The position numbers and the translations under genes are program-made. Below, piece by piece: positions 1-6,622 of a stretch of DNA of 12,796 nucleotides (its first letter is position 1; each line of letters starts with the position of its first letter). The stretch is from the NCBI GenBank assembly GCA_022402505.1, contig JAKRSE010000278.1, positions 1-12,796 on the forward strand, written 5' to 3'. The notes under the pieces were generated by a model. That model was not told the DNA's origin. It searched no databases and saw only the letters and a program-made list of their open reading frames with translations. The stretch comes from Fimbriimonadaceae bacterium (lineage in GTDB: Bacteria > Armatimonadota > Fimbriimonadia > Fimbriimonadales > Fimbriimonadaceae).

Positions 1-39
1 CGCCTTCACCCCGTGAGACCTTCCCCAGGGCAAAGCAAT

Positions 40-73
40 GCGCCCCGCTTCCCGATGAGGGAAGGCGGGGCGC
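40..73 (-). terminator. Strong hairpin terminator downstream of the minus-strand gene at 103-732
   Basis: Bases 40-53 pair with 59-73 around a 5-base loop (54-58), giving about 14 pairs with a single bulged G at 64; t39/a74 can add one more pair. On the minus strand the hairpin is followed by a T-rich stretch (TTGCTTTG, from 31-38) and lies about 30 bases past the stop codon of the small secreted protein. It therefore fits that gene's intrinsic terminator. The stem could also act on plus-strand transcripts entering from the left, although no U-tract follows it in that direction. Nothing else is recognisable in bases 1-39. Confidence 0.75.
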
Positions 74-102
74 AACCATCAGACTTTCAGGCCGGAGCCC
101 GG

Positions 103-732
103 TCAGAACTTGATGGTGTAGAAGGCGCTGAGGTTGTAGAGGGTCGTTCCCGAATTGGCATAGGGGACGCCCGCGACGACCTGGAGCGCGAGACCGGAGA
201 GCTGCGGCACCTTGTAATACAGGCTGGCGGCGGTGTAGGCCGCGCTGCCCGACTGGTGCTCCAGCAGAAGCGAGAGGTTCGGGTTCAGGGCCCGCTCGAA
301 GCCGAACTGGACGAATCCCTTGTCCGACTGCTGAACGGCCATGTGGAGCCGACCCGCTTCGATGTCGTACCGGCCGGTGGCGAAGAAGACGCCTCGGTTG
401 GTGTTGCTCATGTCGAAGCCGCCCACGGTGACCGCGTAGGGCTTGGACGGATCATTCAGGAGGCGATAGCTGCCCCAGACTCCGTGCATGTCGCGGAAGT
501 CGTTCAGATAGGCCAGCTCGATTCCGTGGCCGACCCCGACGCCGACCGCATGGCTCCAGAGCCACTGGGAGTTCGAATTGCCCGTGCCGTTCAGGTACAG
601 GCTGTACATGGCCGTTCGCTCGCCCATCGTGTCCGCAACGGGCATATTGACGAGCAGGGACGGTCCGGCGACCGCAATGACAGGAAGGGCGGAGATGACC
701 GCGGCCGCCCACCGCAAAGGCTCGACCCTCAT
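103..732 (-). CDS. Small secreted beta-rich protein, probably an outer-membrane beta-barrel (hypothetical)
   Basis: The product is 209 residues and matches no family that I recognise. The N-terminus (MRVEPLRW, then AAAVISALPVIAVAG) is a classical Sec signal peptide with likely cleavage after AVA near residue 22. The mature part alternates hydrophobic and polar residues in many short strands rich in Tyr, Phe and Gly, with Asn/Gly turns, and it ends in YTIKF. A C-terminal Phe after an amphipathic strand is the usual signal for outer-membrane barrel assembly, so I infer a small barrel of roughly 8-10 strands. The reading frame stays open upstream almost to 1440, but the ATG at 732 directly precedes the signal peptide and has GAGG just upstream, although closer than usual. 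An in-frame GTG sits immediately before it. The gene stands alone, divergent from the GNAT gene, with a terminator behind it. Function is unknown. Confidence 0.75.
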   Translation of the reverse strand: MRVEPLRWAAAVISALPVIAVAGPSLLVNMPVADTMGERTAMYSLYLNGTGNSNSQWLWSHAVGVGVGHGIELAYLNDFRDMHGVWGSYRLLNDPSKPYAVTVGGFDMSNTNRGVFFATGRYDIEAGRLHMAVQQSDKGFVQFGFERALNPNLSLLLEHQSGSAAYTAASLYYKVPQLSGLALQVVAGVPYANSGTTLYNLSAFYTIKF

Positions 733-753
733 CACCTCAGAGAATTCCACAAA

Positions 754-772
754 ACGGGCGGTTTCTGCCCGT
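754..772. promoter_or_regulatory. Inverted repeat in the divergent region between 732 and 847
   Basis: ACGGGC (754-759) and GCCCGT (767-772) form a 6-base inverted repeat around a 7-base loop. It lies about 20 bases upstream of the secreted-protein start on the minus strand and 75 bases upstream of the GNAT start on the plus strand. It could be an operator or a 5' leader hairpin. I cannot place convincing -35/-10 boxes for either gene around it. Confidence 0.3.
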
Positions 773-846
773 AGATTTGGCAGGAAATTCGACAAAATTG
801 CGGGGAAGGCGTCGTGTTCGCCCTTCAGGCCACAATCCGGCCTCTG

Positions 847-1452
847 ATGAATCTGGTGATTCGACGACTGGAGAAGGCAGACCTGGCGGCCGCCGCCGGC
901 CTGCAGCGGGCATGCTTTCCGCCGCCGTTTCCCGAGGATCATCTCTGGCAGGCCGATCATCTCGCCTCCCATCTGGACGTGTTTCCGGAGGGCCAGTTCG
1001 TGGCGGTTCTGGAAGGTCGGGTCGTCGGGTCGGCCACCTCCATGCAGATCTCGACCGAGGTCTGGCAGGCCCGGCCGACGTTCGACGATCTGATCGGCGA
1101 CTTCCATCTCGCGGGCCACGATCCGGCCGGGAGGATGCTCTTTGCAGTGGACATTTCGGTGCATCCCGAGGCCAGGAACCGCGGGGTGGCGCGGGGCCTC
1201 TACGAGGCCCGCAAGACGCTGATCCACGATCTTGGGCTGGACGGACTGACCGCCTACTGCCGCCTGCCGGGCTGCCAGGCCTCCGGACTCCCGCCGCAGG
1301 ACTACGCGGAAGAGGTTGTCGCCGGCCGCCTGACTGATGCCACCCTCACCCCGGTTCTCCGCCTGGGAATGGACTTTGTGGGCGTGCGGGAGCTGGCCTG
1401 GCCGGACCCGGAGTCGCGGGACGCGGCCGGTGTGGTGCAATGGAAGCCTTGA
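847..1452 (+). CDS. GNAT-family N-acetyltransferase (partner of the downstream C-N hydrolase)
   Basis: The 201-residue product has the GNAT fold. It opens with the beta1/alpha1 pattern IRRLEKADLAAAAGLQRACF, and motif A lies at residues 102-123 (DISVHPEARNRGVARGLYEARK). There R110-N-R-G113-V-A115 is the acetyl-CoA pyrophosphate-binding loop. It should transfer an acetyl group to an amine; the substrate is unknown. The start is uncertain. ATG 847 gives the family-like N-terminus but lacks a ribosome site, while an in-frame GTG at 814 has GGAAGG at a good distance and would add 11 residues. The 3' end overlaps the next gene by 13 bases. In other bacteria (for example Bacillus YhcX, class 12 nitrilases) a RimI-like GNAT domain is fused directly to a C-N hydrolase in this order, so the two proteins probably work together. 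Confidence 0.88.
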   Translation: MNLVIRRLEKADLAAAAGLQRACFPPPFPEDHLWQADHLASHLDVFPEGQFVAVLEGRVVGSATSMQISTEVWQARPTFDDLIGDFHLAGHDPAGRMLFAVDISVHPEARNRGVARGLYEARKTLIHDLGLDGLTAYCRLPGCQASGLPPQDYAEEVVAGRLTDATLTPVLRLGMDFVGVRELAWPDPESRDAAGVVQWKP

Positions 1453-2300
1453 AAGCCGCCGCCGCCGCCTGGATGATCCGACCGTGCCGTTCGGAGACCG
1501 ACTTCTGGTCGCACTTCGACGAGGTGGTCGCCGAAGCGAAATCGGCCGGGGCCGACCTGCTGGTCCTGCCGGAATACTTCACCTTGGAGCTCGACGGGAG
1601 GTTCGACGGCCCCTACGAGTTTCCGCAGGAGCGGAGCGACGTCCTGGCCGAGCGATTCCTGGAGCTCACCGACTCGGCCCGGGAAGCCCGGTTGACCCTG
1701 GTCTGCGGATCCGCCTTCGCCGTCGGACGGCACTGCTGGGTGAACCGATCCGTCCTGGTCGACCCTGACGGACGCTCGGCCTGGCAGGACAAGCTGCAGA
1801 TGACCCAGTGGGAGTCGGTGGAATGGGGAATCTCATCCGGCGAGGGGCTCCGCCAGATGCCGGACCCTCGGATCGGAATCTCAGTCTGCTACGACGTCGA
1901 GTTTCCCGAGCCGGTGGCGATCCAGGCGGAGCATGGCGTGGATGTCCTCTGCGTTCCCAGTTGGACGGAGACCCGGCACGGCTTCCACCGTGTCCGGACC
2001 GGCTGCCTCGCCCGAGCCTTGGAGAACCAGATCTTCACGGTCCACGCCACGCTTCTGGGCAGCCTCGGCCGGGAGCCGGTGCCCTCTGCGGTCGGGTCGG
2101 CGGCCGTCATCTCTCCGCTCACGCCACCCTTTCCGGAGACCGGGGTCCTGGCCGAAACGGTGATGGATTCGGAGGGCCTGGCGGTGGCCGAACTCGACCT
2201 GACGGCGCTGCAGCTTTCGCGGGCTCAAGGGGATGTCCGCAATCGAAGGGACCGGGCGACGGTCCAGACGGCCTGGCACCCATGGGCCGCGCAGGACTGA
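1440..2300 (+). CDS. Carbon-nitrogen hydrolase (nitrilase superfamily, RimI-linked class)
   Basis: The 286-residue product carries the nitrilase catalytic triad in its usual contexts: E45 in LLVLPEYF, K118 in WQDKLQMTQWE and C150 in IGISVCYDVEFPE. Members hydrolyse amides or nitriles, or transfer acyl groups, through the Cys; the substrate of this class is not known. The C-terminal DVRNRRDR region resembles the fused GNAT/nitrilase proteins more than omega-amidases or aliphatic amidases. No signal peptide is present, so it should be cytoplasmic. The start ATG at 1440 lies inside the end of the GNAT gene in another frame and has no Shine-Dalgarno sequence, which implies translational coupling. 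Summed length with the GNAT part (about 487 residues) is close to that of the fused proteins. Function as an amidohydrolase is secure; specificity is open. Confidence 0.9.
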   Translation: MEALKAAAAAWMIRPCRSETDFWSHFDEVVAEAKSAGADLLVLPEYFTLELDGRFDGPYEFPQERSDVLAERFLELTDSAREARLTLVCGSAFAVGRHCWVNRSVLVDPDGRSAWQDKLQMTQWESVEWGISSGEGLRQMPDPRIGISVCYDVEFPEPVAIQAEHGVDVLCVPSWTETRHGFHRVRTGCLARALENQIFTVHATLLGSLGREPVPSAVGSAAVISPLTPPFPETGVLAETVMDSEGLAVAELDLTALQLSRAQGDVRNRRDRATVQTAWHPWAAQD

Positions 2301-2336
2301 CGCAACCCGGCCTTCCCTTCCGCCGTCATATCAGAC

Positions 2337-2516
2337 ATGACCAATCTGGTGCAGGTCTTCAAGCTGCTGGTGACTCTGGCGACTCTGCTGACTTCTGCCG
2401 AGGCGATCCTCAAGCTCGCCCGGTTTGCATGGAATCTGGCTCTCTCGCTGACCAAGAACGGTCGTCGGCTGTTCAAGGCCGGCCGGTTCGTGCGGCGCGG
2501 CTTCCGGTTTGCCTGA
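2337..2516 (+). CDS. Small basic amphipathic protein (59 aa, hypothetical)
   Basis: An ATG at 2337 opens a 59-codon frame ending in TGA at 2514-2516, 36 bases after the hydrolase gene. The product starts MTNLVQVFKLLVTLATLL and holds a Leu/Val/Thr-rich hydrophobic first half. The second half is rich in Arg, Lys, Phe and Trp, ending RRLFKAGRFVRRGFRFA. Third codon positions are mostly G or C, as in neighbouring real genes, which argues for coding. There is no good ribosome-binding site. The shape (hydrophobic helix, then a cationic aromatic tail) suggests a membrane-associated peptide, but I recognise no family. It could be chance open sequence in G+C-rich DNA. Confidence 0.4.
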   Translation: MTNLVQVFKLLVTLATLLTSAEAILKLARFAWNLALSLTKNGRRLFKAGRFVRRGFRFA

Positions 2517-2522
2517 GCGGCC

Positions 2523-2548
2523 GCCGGCGCGTTAAGATTCTCGCCGGC
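2523..2548 (+). terminator. Possible hairpin after the GNAT/hydrolase block
   Basis: GCCGGCG (2523-2529) is complementary to CGCCGGC (2542-2548) across a 12-base loop, starting seven bases past the small ORF's stop codon. No T-run follows, so it is at best a weak terminator or a leader structure for the downstream redoxin gene. Confidence 0.25.
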
Positions 2549-2622
2549 CGGCGTCGCCCAGCCGAACAACTGAGCCGTACATTCGTAGAGACTGATGCGT
2601 CTGCCTGCAGACCGAGGTTCCC

Positions 2623-3222
2623 ATGAAGAAGCCCCTGATCTTCCTTTTCGCGGCTGCCGTCGCCCCGGCTCTGGTCGCCAACCCCTCTTCGGCCATCAAG
2701 ATGGCTCCGGACTTCACCCTGGCCGACCAGACCGGGAAGAGCCACAGCCTCTCCGACTTCCGAGGCCGCTTCGTCGTCCTGGAGTGGTGGAACCACCAGT
2801 GTCCGTTCGTCGTGAAGCACTACGCCTCCGGCAACATGCAGAAGCTGCAGAAGCAGATGACCGATGACAAGGTCGTCTGGCTGACGATCAACTCCTCGGC
2901 CCCCGGCAAGCAGGGCCACGTCAGCGGCGAACAGGCGAAGGCTCTGATGAAGGAGCTTGGCAAGAAGGCGACCGCCGTTCTGCTGGACCACGACGGCAAG
3001 GTCGGCCGGGCTTTCGAAGCCAAGACGACTCCGCAGATGGTTCTGATCTCGCCGAAGGGCGAACTGCTTTACAACGGTGCGATCGACTCGATCCGCTCCG
3101 CGTCTCAGGACGACGTCCCGAAGGCCGAGAACTTCCTGCTCCGGGCCTACAACGAAGCGAAGGCCGGCAAGCCCGTGTCCATGCCGACCACCCAGCCCTA
3201 CGGCTGCTCGGTCAAGTACTGA
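2623..3222 (+). CDS. Exported peroxiredoxin/thioredoxin-fold redoxin (AhpC/TSA, PRX-like)
   Basis: The 199-residue product begins with a signal peptide (MKKPLIFLFAAAVAPALVA, cut near residues 19-24) and continues as a redoxin domain starting APDFTLADQTGK. The active-site region is VVLEWWNHQCPFVVKHY, with C60 the only cysteine there; many relatives have a CNHCPF-type two-cysteine motif, so the first Cys is missing here. T136-P137 supplies the cis-proline loop typical of thioredoxin folds. A second Cys (C195) sits in the C-terminal YGCSVKY, which is common in this subgroup and may serve as the resolving partner. It probably reduces peroxides or disulfides in the periplasm. GAGG at 2614-2617, five bases before ATG, supports the start. 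It is transcribed alone or with the upstream genes and ends at a clear terminator. Confidence 0.88.
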   Translation: MKKPLIFLFAAAVAPALVANPSSAIKMAPDFTLADQTGKSHSLSDFRGRFVVLEWWNHQCPFVVKHYASGNMQKLQKQMTDDKVVWLTINSSAPGKQGHVSGEQAKALMKELGKKATAVLLDHDGKVGRAFEAKTTPQMVLISPKGELLYNGAIDSIRSASQDDVPKAENFLLRAYNEAKAGKPVSMPTTQPYGCSVKY

Positions 3223-3244
3223 ACCTCGAACGCAAACAGCGACT

Positions 3245-3283
3245 CCGGCCTCCCTCTCCCGGCGAGAAGGAGGCCGGTTGTTT
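3245..3283. terminator. Intrinsic terminator between convergent genes
   Basis: CCGGCCTCC (3245-3253) pairs perfectly with GGAGGCCGG (3269-3277), with four further pairs inside (3255-3258 with 3264-3267) and a small loop. On the plus strand it is followed by TTGTTT (3278-3283), a fair U-tract for ending the redoxin transcript. The stop codon of the convergent AraC-type gene (3283-3285) abuts it, so the same stem probably also ends the six-gene minus-strand operon. Confidence 0.8.
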
Positions 3284-4527
3284 CAGTCCAGAGGCGCCGG
3301 ACCCACGTCCCGGCCGTCTCGAAGCGACCGAGGCGAGACCCCAAAGCGCTGGGTGAACGCCCGGCTGAAGTGGGCCGGACTGGCAAACCCGCACCGCTCG
3401 CTCACCTCGGTGATGCTGGCTTCCGACTGGAGCACCATCTCCCGTGCCTTCTCCAAGCGGAGGCTCAGGAGGTAGCGGTGGAAGGGCTGCTTGGTCACGT
3501 CGCGGAAGAGGTGCCGGAAGTGCGACGTGCTCAATCCGATGCGGTCGGCGAGGTCGGCATCGGTCAGGGGTTCGGCAAAGTGCCTCTCCAGGTAGCGGAG
3601 GGCGCGATGGATGAGGGAGTCGGTGTGGAGGCGGCTGTCCCCGAAGATGTCGGCGGCGAGTCCGGCGCAGAGGTGGATGGTCTGCCGGGCGATCTCGCCT
3701 GACTCCGTGAGCGAATCCAGGGTCCGGGCAGCCTGCAGGATGTACCGGTGCATCGCCCGATCCTCGCCCAGTTCGAGCCGGGCGGCGCAGAGGGCGGCGA
3801 GAAAGGTGAGGGCCTGGCCTCGGGACTCCTCCAGGTCGTCCGACTCGATGAGTGCCGCCTCCAGCTGATCGAGGGCCTTTGCATAGCGGGGTCGGTCGCG
3901 GAGCCGGAGGATGCTCCCCAGTTCCGACAGAGCGACCTGTCCGCCCTCCCCACGGAAGGGGCAGCCCTTGGCCTCTTCAAACTGGAAGCCGACCTCGAAG
4001 ATCAGGAAGCTGGCCGGGGTGCCGAGGTCGGAGAAGGTGAGGGTCTCCACCTTCACCTGCGGCGGAATGCTGAAGAGCAGGCGATCGACCCTGTGCGGCA
4101 CGCCGTCGATCTCGGTCTGTCCGACGGTCTCGACCAGGCCCCCGTCGCCGCAGGGCCGGTAGACCGGGGGCATCGCCGTGGCGTCGTTGTAGTGCCGTCC
4201 CTGGATCAGGTTGAACCTCTGGACGACCCGACCGTCGTGCTGGAGGGTCAGGATGGCTCCGATGGCTCCGCTCGGTTCATCGGTGGGTCGCGCCGAGGCG
4301 GCGAAGACTCCGTAGAGGACGACCTGCTTGGGTCGGCTGGCCTCTTCCGGCACATCGACGTGAAGGCTGAACGGGAGGGCCCGAAGCGGGCTGAGCCGGT
4401 AGGCGCCGCCGTTGCTCTGCCAGGCCGCGCCTCCCTGGGCTCCGGCGGATCGGGCCTCGTCCGAGGGGGTCCAGGCCGCCGAACCGGTCGGCCGCTTGAA
4501 CTCCCCTCGCCGGTAGGCCCCCGCCAT
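3283..4527 (-). CDS. AraC/XylS-family transcriptional regulator with atypical N-terminus
   Basis: The 414-residue product has the paired helix-turn-helix domain of AraC regulators at residues 305-405. The first helix-turn-helix is around 321-342 (LTDADLADRIGLSTSHFRHLF). The second is around 370-392 (ASITEVSERCGFASPAHFSRAF), followed by the conserved QRFGVSPRSLR. The N-terminal part is unusual. Residues 50-182 look like a beta-sandwich (QVVLYGVFAA, ILTLQHDGRVVQRFNLIQGRHYND, LTFSDLGTPASFLIFEVGF). Residues 200-300 form an alpha-helical linker of possible dimerisation role. This is not the cupin domain of AraC itself. The start ATG overlaps the stop of the upstream binding-protein gene by one base (TGATG), so the two are translationally coupled. 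It probably senses a ligand linked to the operon and regulates that operon; the ligand is unknown. Confidence 0.88.
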   Translation of the reverse strand: MAGAYRRGEFKRPTGSAAWTPSDEARSAGAQGGAAWQSNGGAYRLSPLRALPFSLHVDVPEEASRPKQVVLYGVFAASARPTDEPSGAIGAILTLQHDGRVVQRFNLIQGRHYNDATAMPPVYRPCGDGGLVETVGQTEIDGVPHRVDRLLFSIPPQVKVETLTFSDLGTPASFLIFEVGFQFEEAKGCPFRGEGGQVALSELGSILRLRDRPRYAKALDQLEAALIESDDLEESRGQALTFLAALCAARLELGEDRAMHRYILQAARTLDSLTESGEIARQTIHLCAGLAADIFGDSRLHTDSLIHRALRYLERHFAEPLTDADLADRIGLSTSHFRHLFRDVTKQPFHRYLLSLRLEKAREMVLQSEASITEVSERCGFASPAHFSRAFTQRFGVSPRSLRDGRDVGPAPLD

Positions 4528-6146
4528 CAGTTGCCGGAGGTCAGCTCCGTGGTGGTGTGGGGGAGATGTCCGAATGCCGACGTGCGGAGTCCGGAGAGCC
4601 GCTTGGAATGCAGCTCGGCATCCCGCTGGAAGTAGATCGGCACCCAGGGAGCGTCCTGAAGCACGATGTCCTCGGCCTTCTCATAGAGGGGGCGTCGCTT
4701 CTCCCAATCCATCAGGCTGTCCGCCTCGGCGCAGAGTCGGTCGTACTCGGCATTGCTGTATCCGAACTTGTTCTCCGGACCGTTGGTGGTGAGCATGTGG
4801 CTCAGGAAGTTCTGGGGGTCCAGAAAGTCGGCCGACCAGCGCATGTGATAAAAGGGCAGCTCCTTCGCGTTGTACTTCTGGAGGTAGCTTCCCCACTCCA
4901 GCGGACGCAGCGAGACGGTGACGTTCAGGTGTTCCTTCAGGTCCCCGGCGACCGCTTCGGCCACCAGCTTGATGTCGGCGAACTGCTCGCGGAAGAACAT
5001 CTCAAGCGGGGGCAGTCCCTGACCATTCGGGAAGCCGGCCTCGGCCAGGAGGGCCTTCGCTTCCGTGGGGTTGAAGTCGATGGCGGCCGCCTTCTCCCGA
5101 TGACCCTGGACTCCCGGCGGGAGGATGCCGTAGGCGGGGGTGTTGGCTCCGCCCATCAGCTCGTTGACGATCCGCTCCTTGTTGATCGCCATCGCAAAGG
5201 CGCGGCGGACCCGGCGGTCGGCAAAGGGGCGATAGGCGATCTGATTCATGCCGATGTACCAGATGGCCGGCCGATCGAACTTCTTCAGCTGATCGGCCAG
5301 CTCGGCCTCTCGCTGGATTCCGGGGATGTCCTGCCGCTGGAGCCGAGCCATCTCGATTTCGCCGGTCCGATACTTGTTGATGACGGAAAGGGCGTCCTTC
5401 ACGACGGGCCGCTCGATCCCCGCCAGCTTGGGCGCGCCGCCCCAGTAGTCCGCATTGGCGGTGAGCTTGGTGATCTGGTCGCGGATCGTCTCGGTGACCT
5501 TGAAGGGACCGGTGCCGACCATCTCGCTGACCTGGGTGATCTCCCGGTCGGCGGGGACCGACTCCTTGGGCAGCACCGCTCCGACCAGATAGGTCAGCTT
5601 GCCGAGGAAGTAAGGGGTCGGCTTCTTGACCTCGATCGAGATCGTCCGCGGACCGAGGACCTTGATTCCGGTGATCTCCTCCGCCGTGCCCGCCGCCTTC
5701 TCTTCCAGCCCGACGATGTCGCTGAGGTAGGCGGTGGCGGTTTCGGACTTCAGCCCCGGCTCGGTGGCCCGCTCAAAGGACCACTTCACGTCGTCGGCGG
5801 TCACGAGGCGGCCGTTGTGGAACTTGATCTCCGGCCGAATCTCGAAGGTGTAGGTGGTTCCGGCTTCATCGACCGTCCAGCTCTGGGCGAGGATCCCCAC
5901 GACCTGGCTGTTCTCGTCCCAGCCGACCAGGCCTTCGTAGATGTTCTGCAGCAGGTCGATCGTGTCGCCGTCCTGCACCACAGCCGGGTCATAGGTGGTG
6001 GGGTTGGTGTTGATCGGGTAGCGCAGAATCTGCGACGTCGCCTCGGTCCGGCCCCGGTCCGAGAATCCTCCCCCTCCGCCCGAACATCCGGCGAGCAGTG
6101 CGGTCGCCAGCAAAACGCCGGCCATCCATCCCTTCATGACCGTCAT
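4527..6146 (-). CDS. ABC transporter substrate-binding lipoprotein, family 5 (peptide/nickel type)
   Basis: The 539-residue product starts with a lipoprotein signal, MKGWMAGVLLATALLAGC, with lipobox Cys 21 and a Gly-rich tether. It then follows the SBP_bac_5 (DppA/OppA) pattern: LRYPINTNPTTYDPAVVQDGDT, LAQSWTVDEAGTTYTFEIRPEIKFHNG, TADDVKWSFERAT, GTGPFKV, RRVRRAFAMAINKERIV and, late on, HMRWSADFLDPQNFLSHM. Length is normal for the family. It should bind peptides or similar solutes outside the inner membrane. No permease or ATPase gene lies in the window, so it must share a transporter coded elsewhere or act as a sensor. The start at 6146 overlaps the EVE gene stop as ATGA; a second ATG at 6137 is possible. 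It is coupled downstream to the AraC gene. Confidence 0.92.
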   Translation of the reverse strand: MTVMKGWMAGVLLATALLAGCSGGGGGFSDRGRTEATSQILRYPINTNPTTYDPAVVQDGDTIDLLQNIYEGLVGWDENSQVVGILAQSWTVDEAGTTYTFEIRPEIKFHNGRLVTADDVKWSFERATEPGLKSETATAYLSDIVGLEEKAAGTAEEITGIKVLGPRTISIEVKKPTPYFLGKLTYLVGAVLPKESVPADREITQVSEMVGTGPFKVTETIRDQITKLTANADYWGGAPKLAGIERPVVKDALSVINKYRTGEIEMARLQRQDIPGIQREAELADQLKKFDRPAIWYIGMNQIAYRPFADRRVRRAFAMAINKERIVNELMGGANTPAYGILPPGVQGHREKAAAIDFNPTEAKALLAEAGFPNGQGLPPLEMFFREQFADIKLVAEAVAGDLKEHLNVTVSLRPLEWGSYLQKYNAKELPFYHMRWSADFLDPQNFLSHMLTTNGPENKFGYSNAEYDRLCAEADSLMDWEKRRPLYEKAEDIVLQDAPWVPIYFQRDAELHSKRLSGLRTSAFGHLPHTTTELTSGN

Positions 6147-6622
6147 TGTACAGTTTCGGGGTCCAGGCCGACCAGTCCGCAGACCACGGCCCACTCTTCG
6201 GGCGTCACCGGCAGAACGCTGAGGCGCTGGCCTCGGCGGAGGAGGAGCATCTCTTCCAGACCCGGCGTCGCCCGAAGCTCGTCCATCGAGACGATCCGGT
6301 CGAACCTGGCCACCGCCTCCACATCGATCGCCAGCCAGCGCGGGTTGTCCGGCGGACTCTTGGGGTCGTGGTAGTCGCTGCGAGGATCGAACTGGGTGGG
6401 GTCGGGGTAGGCGGCCCCCACGATCCTCATGATTCCGACGATGCCGCTCGGTTTGGCGTTGGAATGGTGGAAGAAGGCGAGGTCGCCCGGCTTCATCTCG
6501 TCGCGCATGAAGTTGCGGACCTGGTAGTTGCGACAGCCTTCCCACATCGCCGGCCCTCCGGCCGCGGCCAGGTCATCCCAGGCATAGACGTCGGGTTCGG
6601 ATTTCATCAGCCAGTGCTTCAT
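6143..6622 (-). CDS. EVE-domain protein
   Basis: The 159-residue product is a complete single EVE domain (PUA-like fold). Family marks are MKHWLMKSEPDVYAWDDL at the N-terminus, MWEGCRNYQVRNFMRDEMKPGD at residues 26-47, LAFFHHSNAKPSGIVGI, YPDPTQFDP at 72-80 and the C-terminal RRGQRLSVLPVT. Relatives include human THYN1. EVE domains are reported to bind modified bases such as 5-methylcytosine derivatives, and some occur in restriction systems; the role of the stand-alone bacterial form is unclear. Here it is cytoplasmic and locked between two exported proteins by 4-base ATGA overlaps on both sides (6619-6622 and 6143-6146), so it is translated from the operon. No restriction or DNA-modification gene is nearby. 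Confidence 0.93.
   Translation of the reverse strand: MKHWLMKSEPDVYAWDDLAAAGGPAMWEGCRNYQVRNFMRDEMKPGDLAFFHHSNAKPSGIVGIMRIVGAAYPDPTQFDPRSDYHDPKSPPDNPRWLAIDVEAVARFDRIVSMDELRATPGLEEMLLLRRGQRLSVLPVTPEEWAVVCGLVGLDPETVQ

Noticed and set aside
733..1440. N-terminal extension of the small secreted protein to 445 residues
   Set aside because: The extension lies antisense to the GNAT gene and would bury a clear signal peptide in mid-protein; the start at 732 is far better.
4557..6374. A 605-codon plus-strand open frame opposite the binding-protein and EVE genes
   Set aside because: Its translation is low-complexity Gly/Asp/Leu/Val sequence without motifs, while the opposite strand encodes an evident lipoprotein and an EVE domain.
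6147..6545. Extension of the binding protein to a start at 6545
   Set aside because: It would overlap the EVE gene in another frame and place the lipobox internally; the lipoprotein signal fixes the start at 6146 or 6137.
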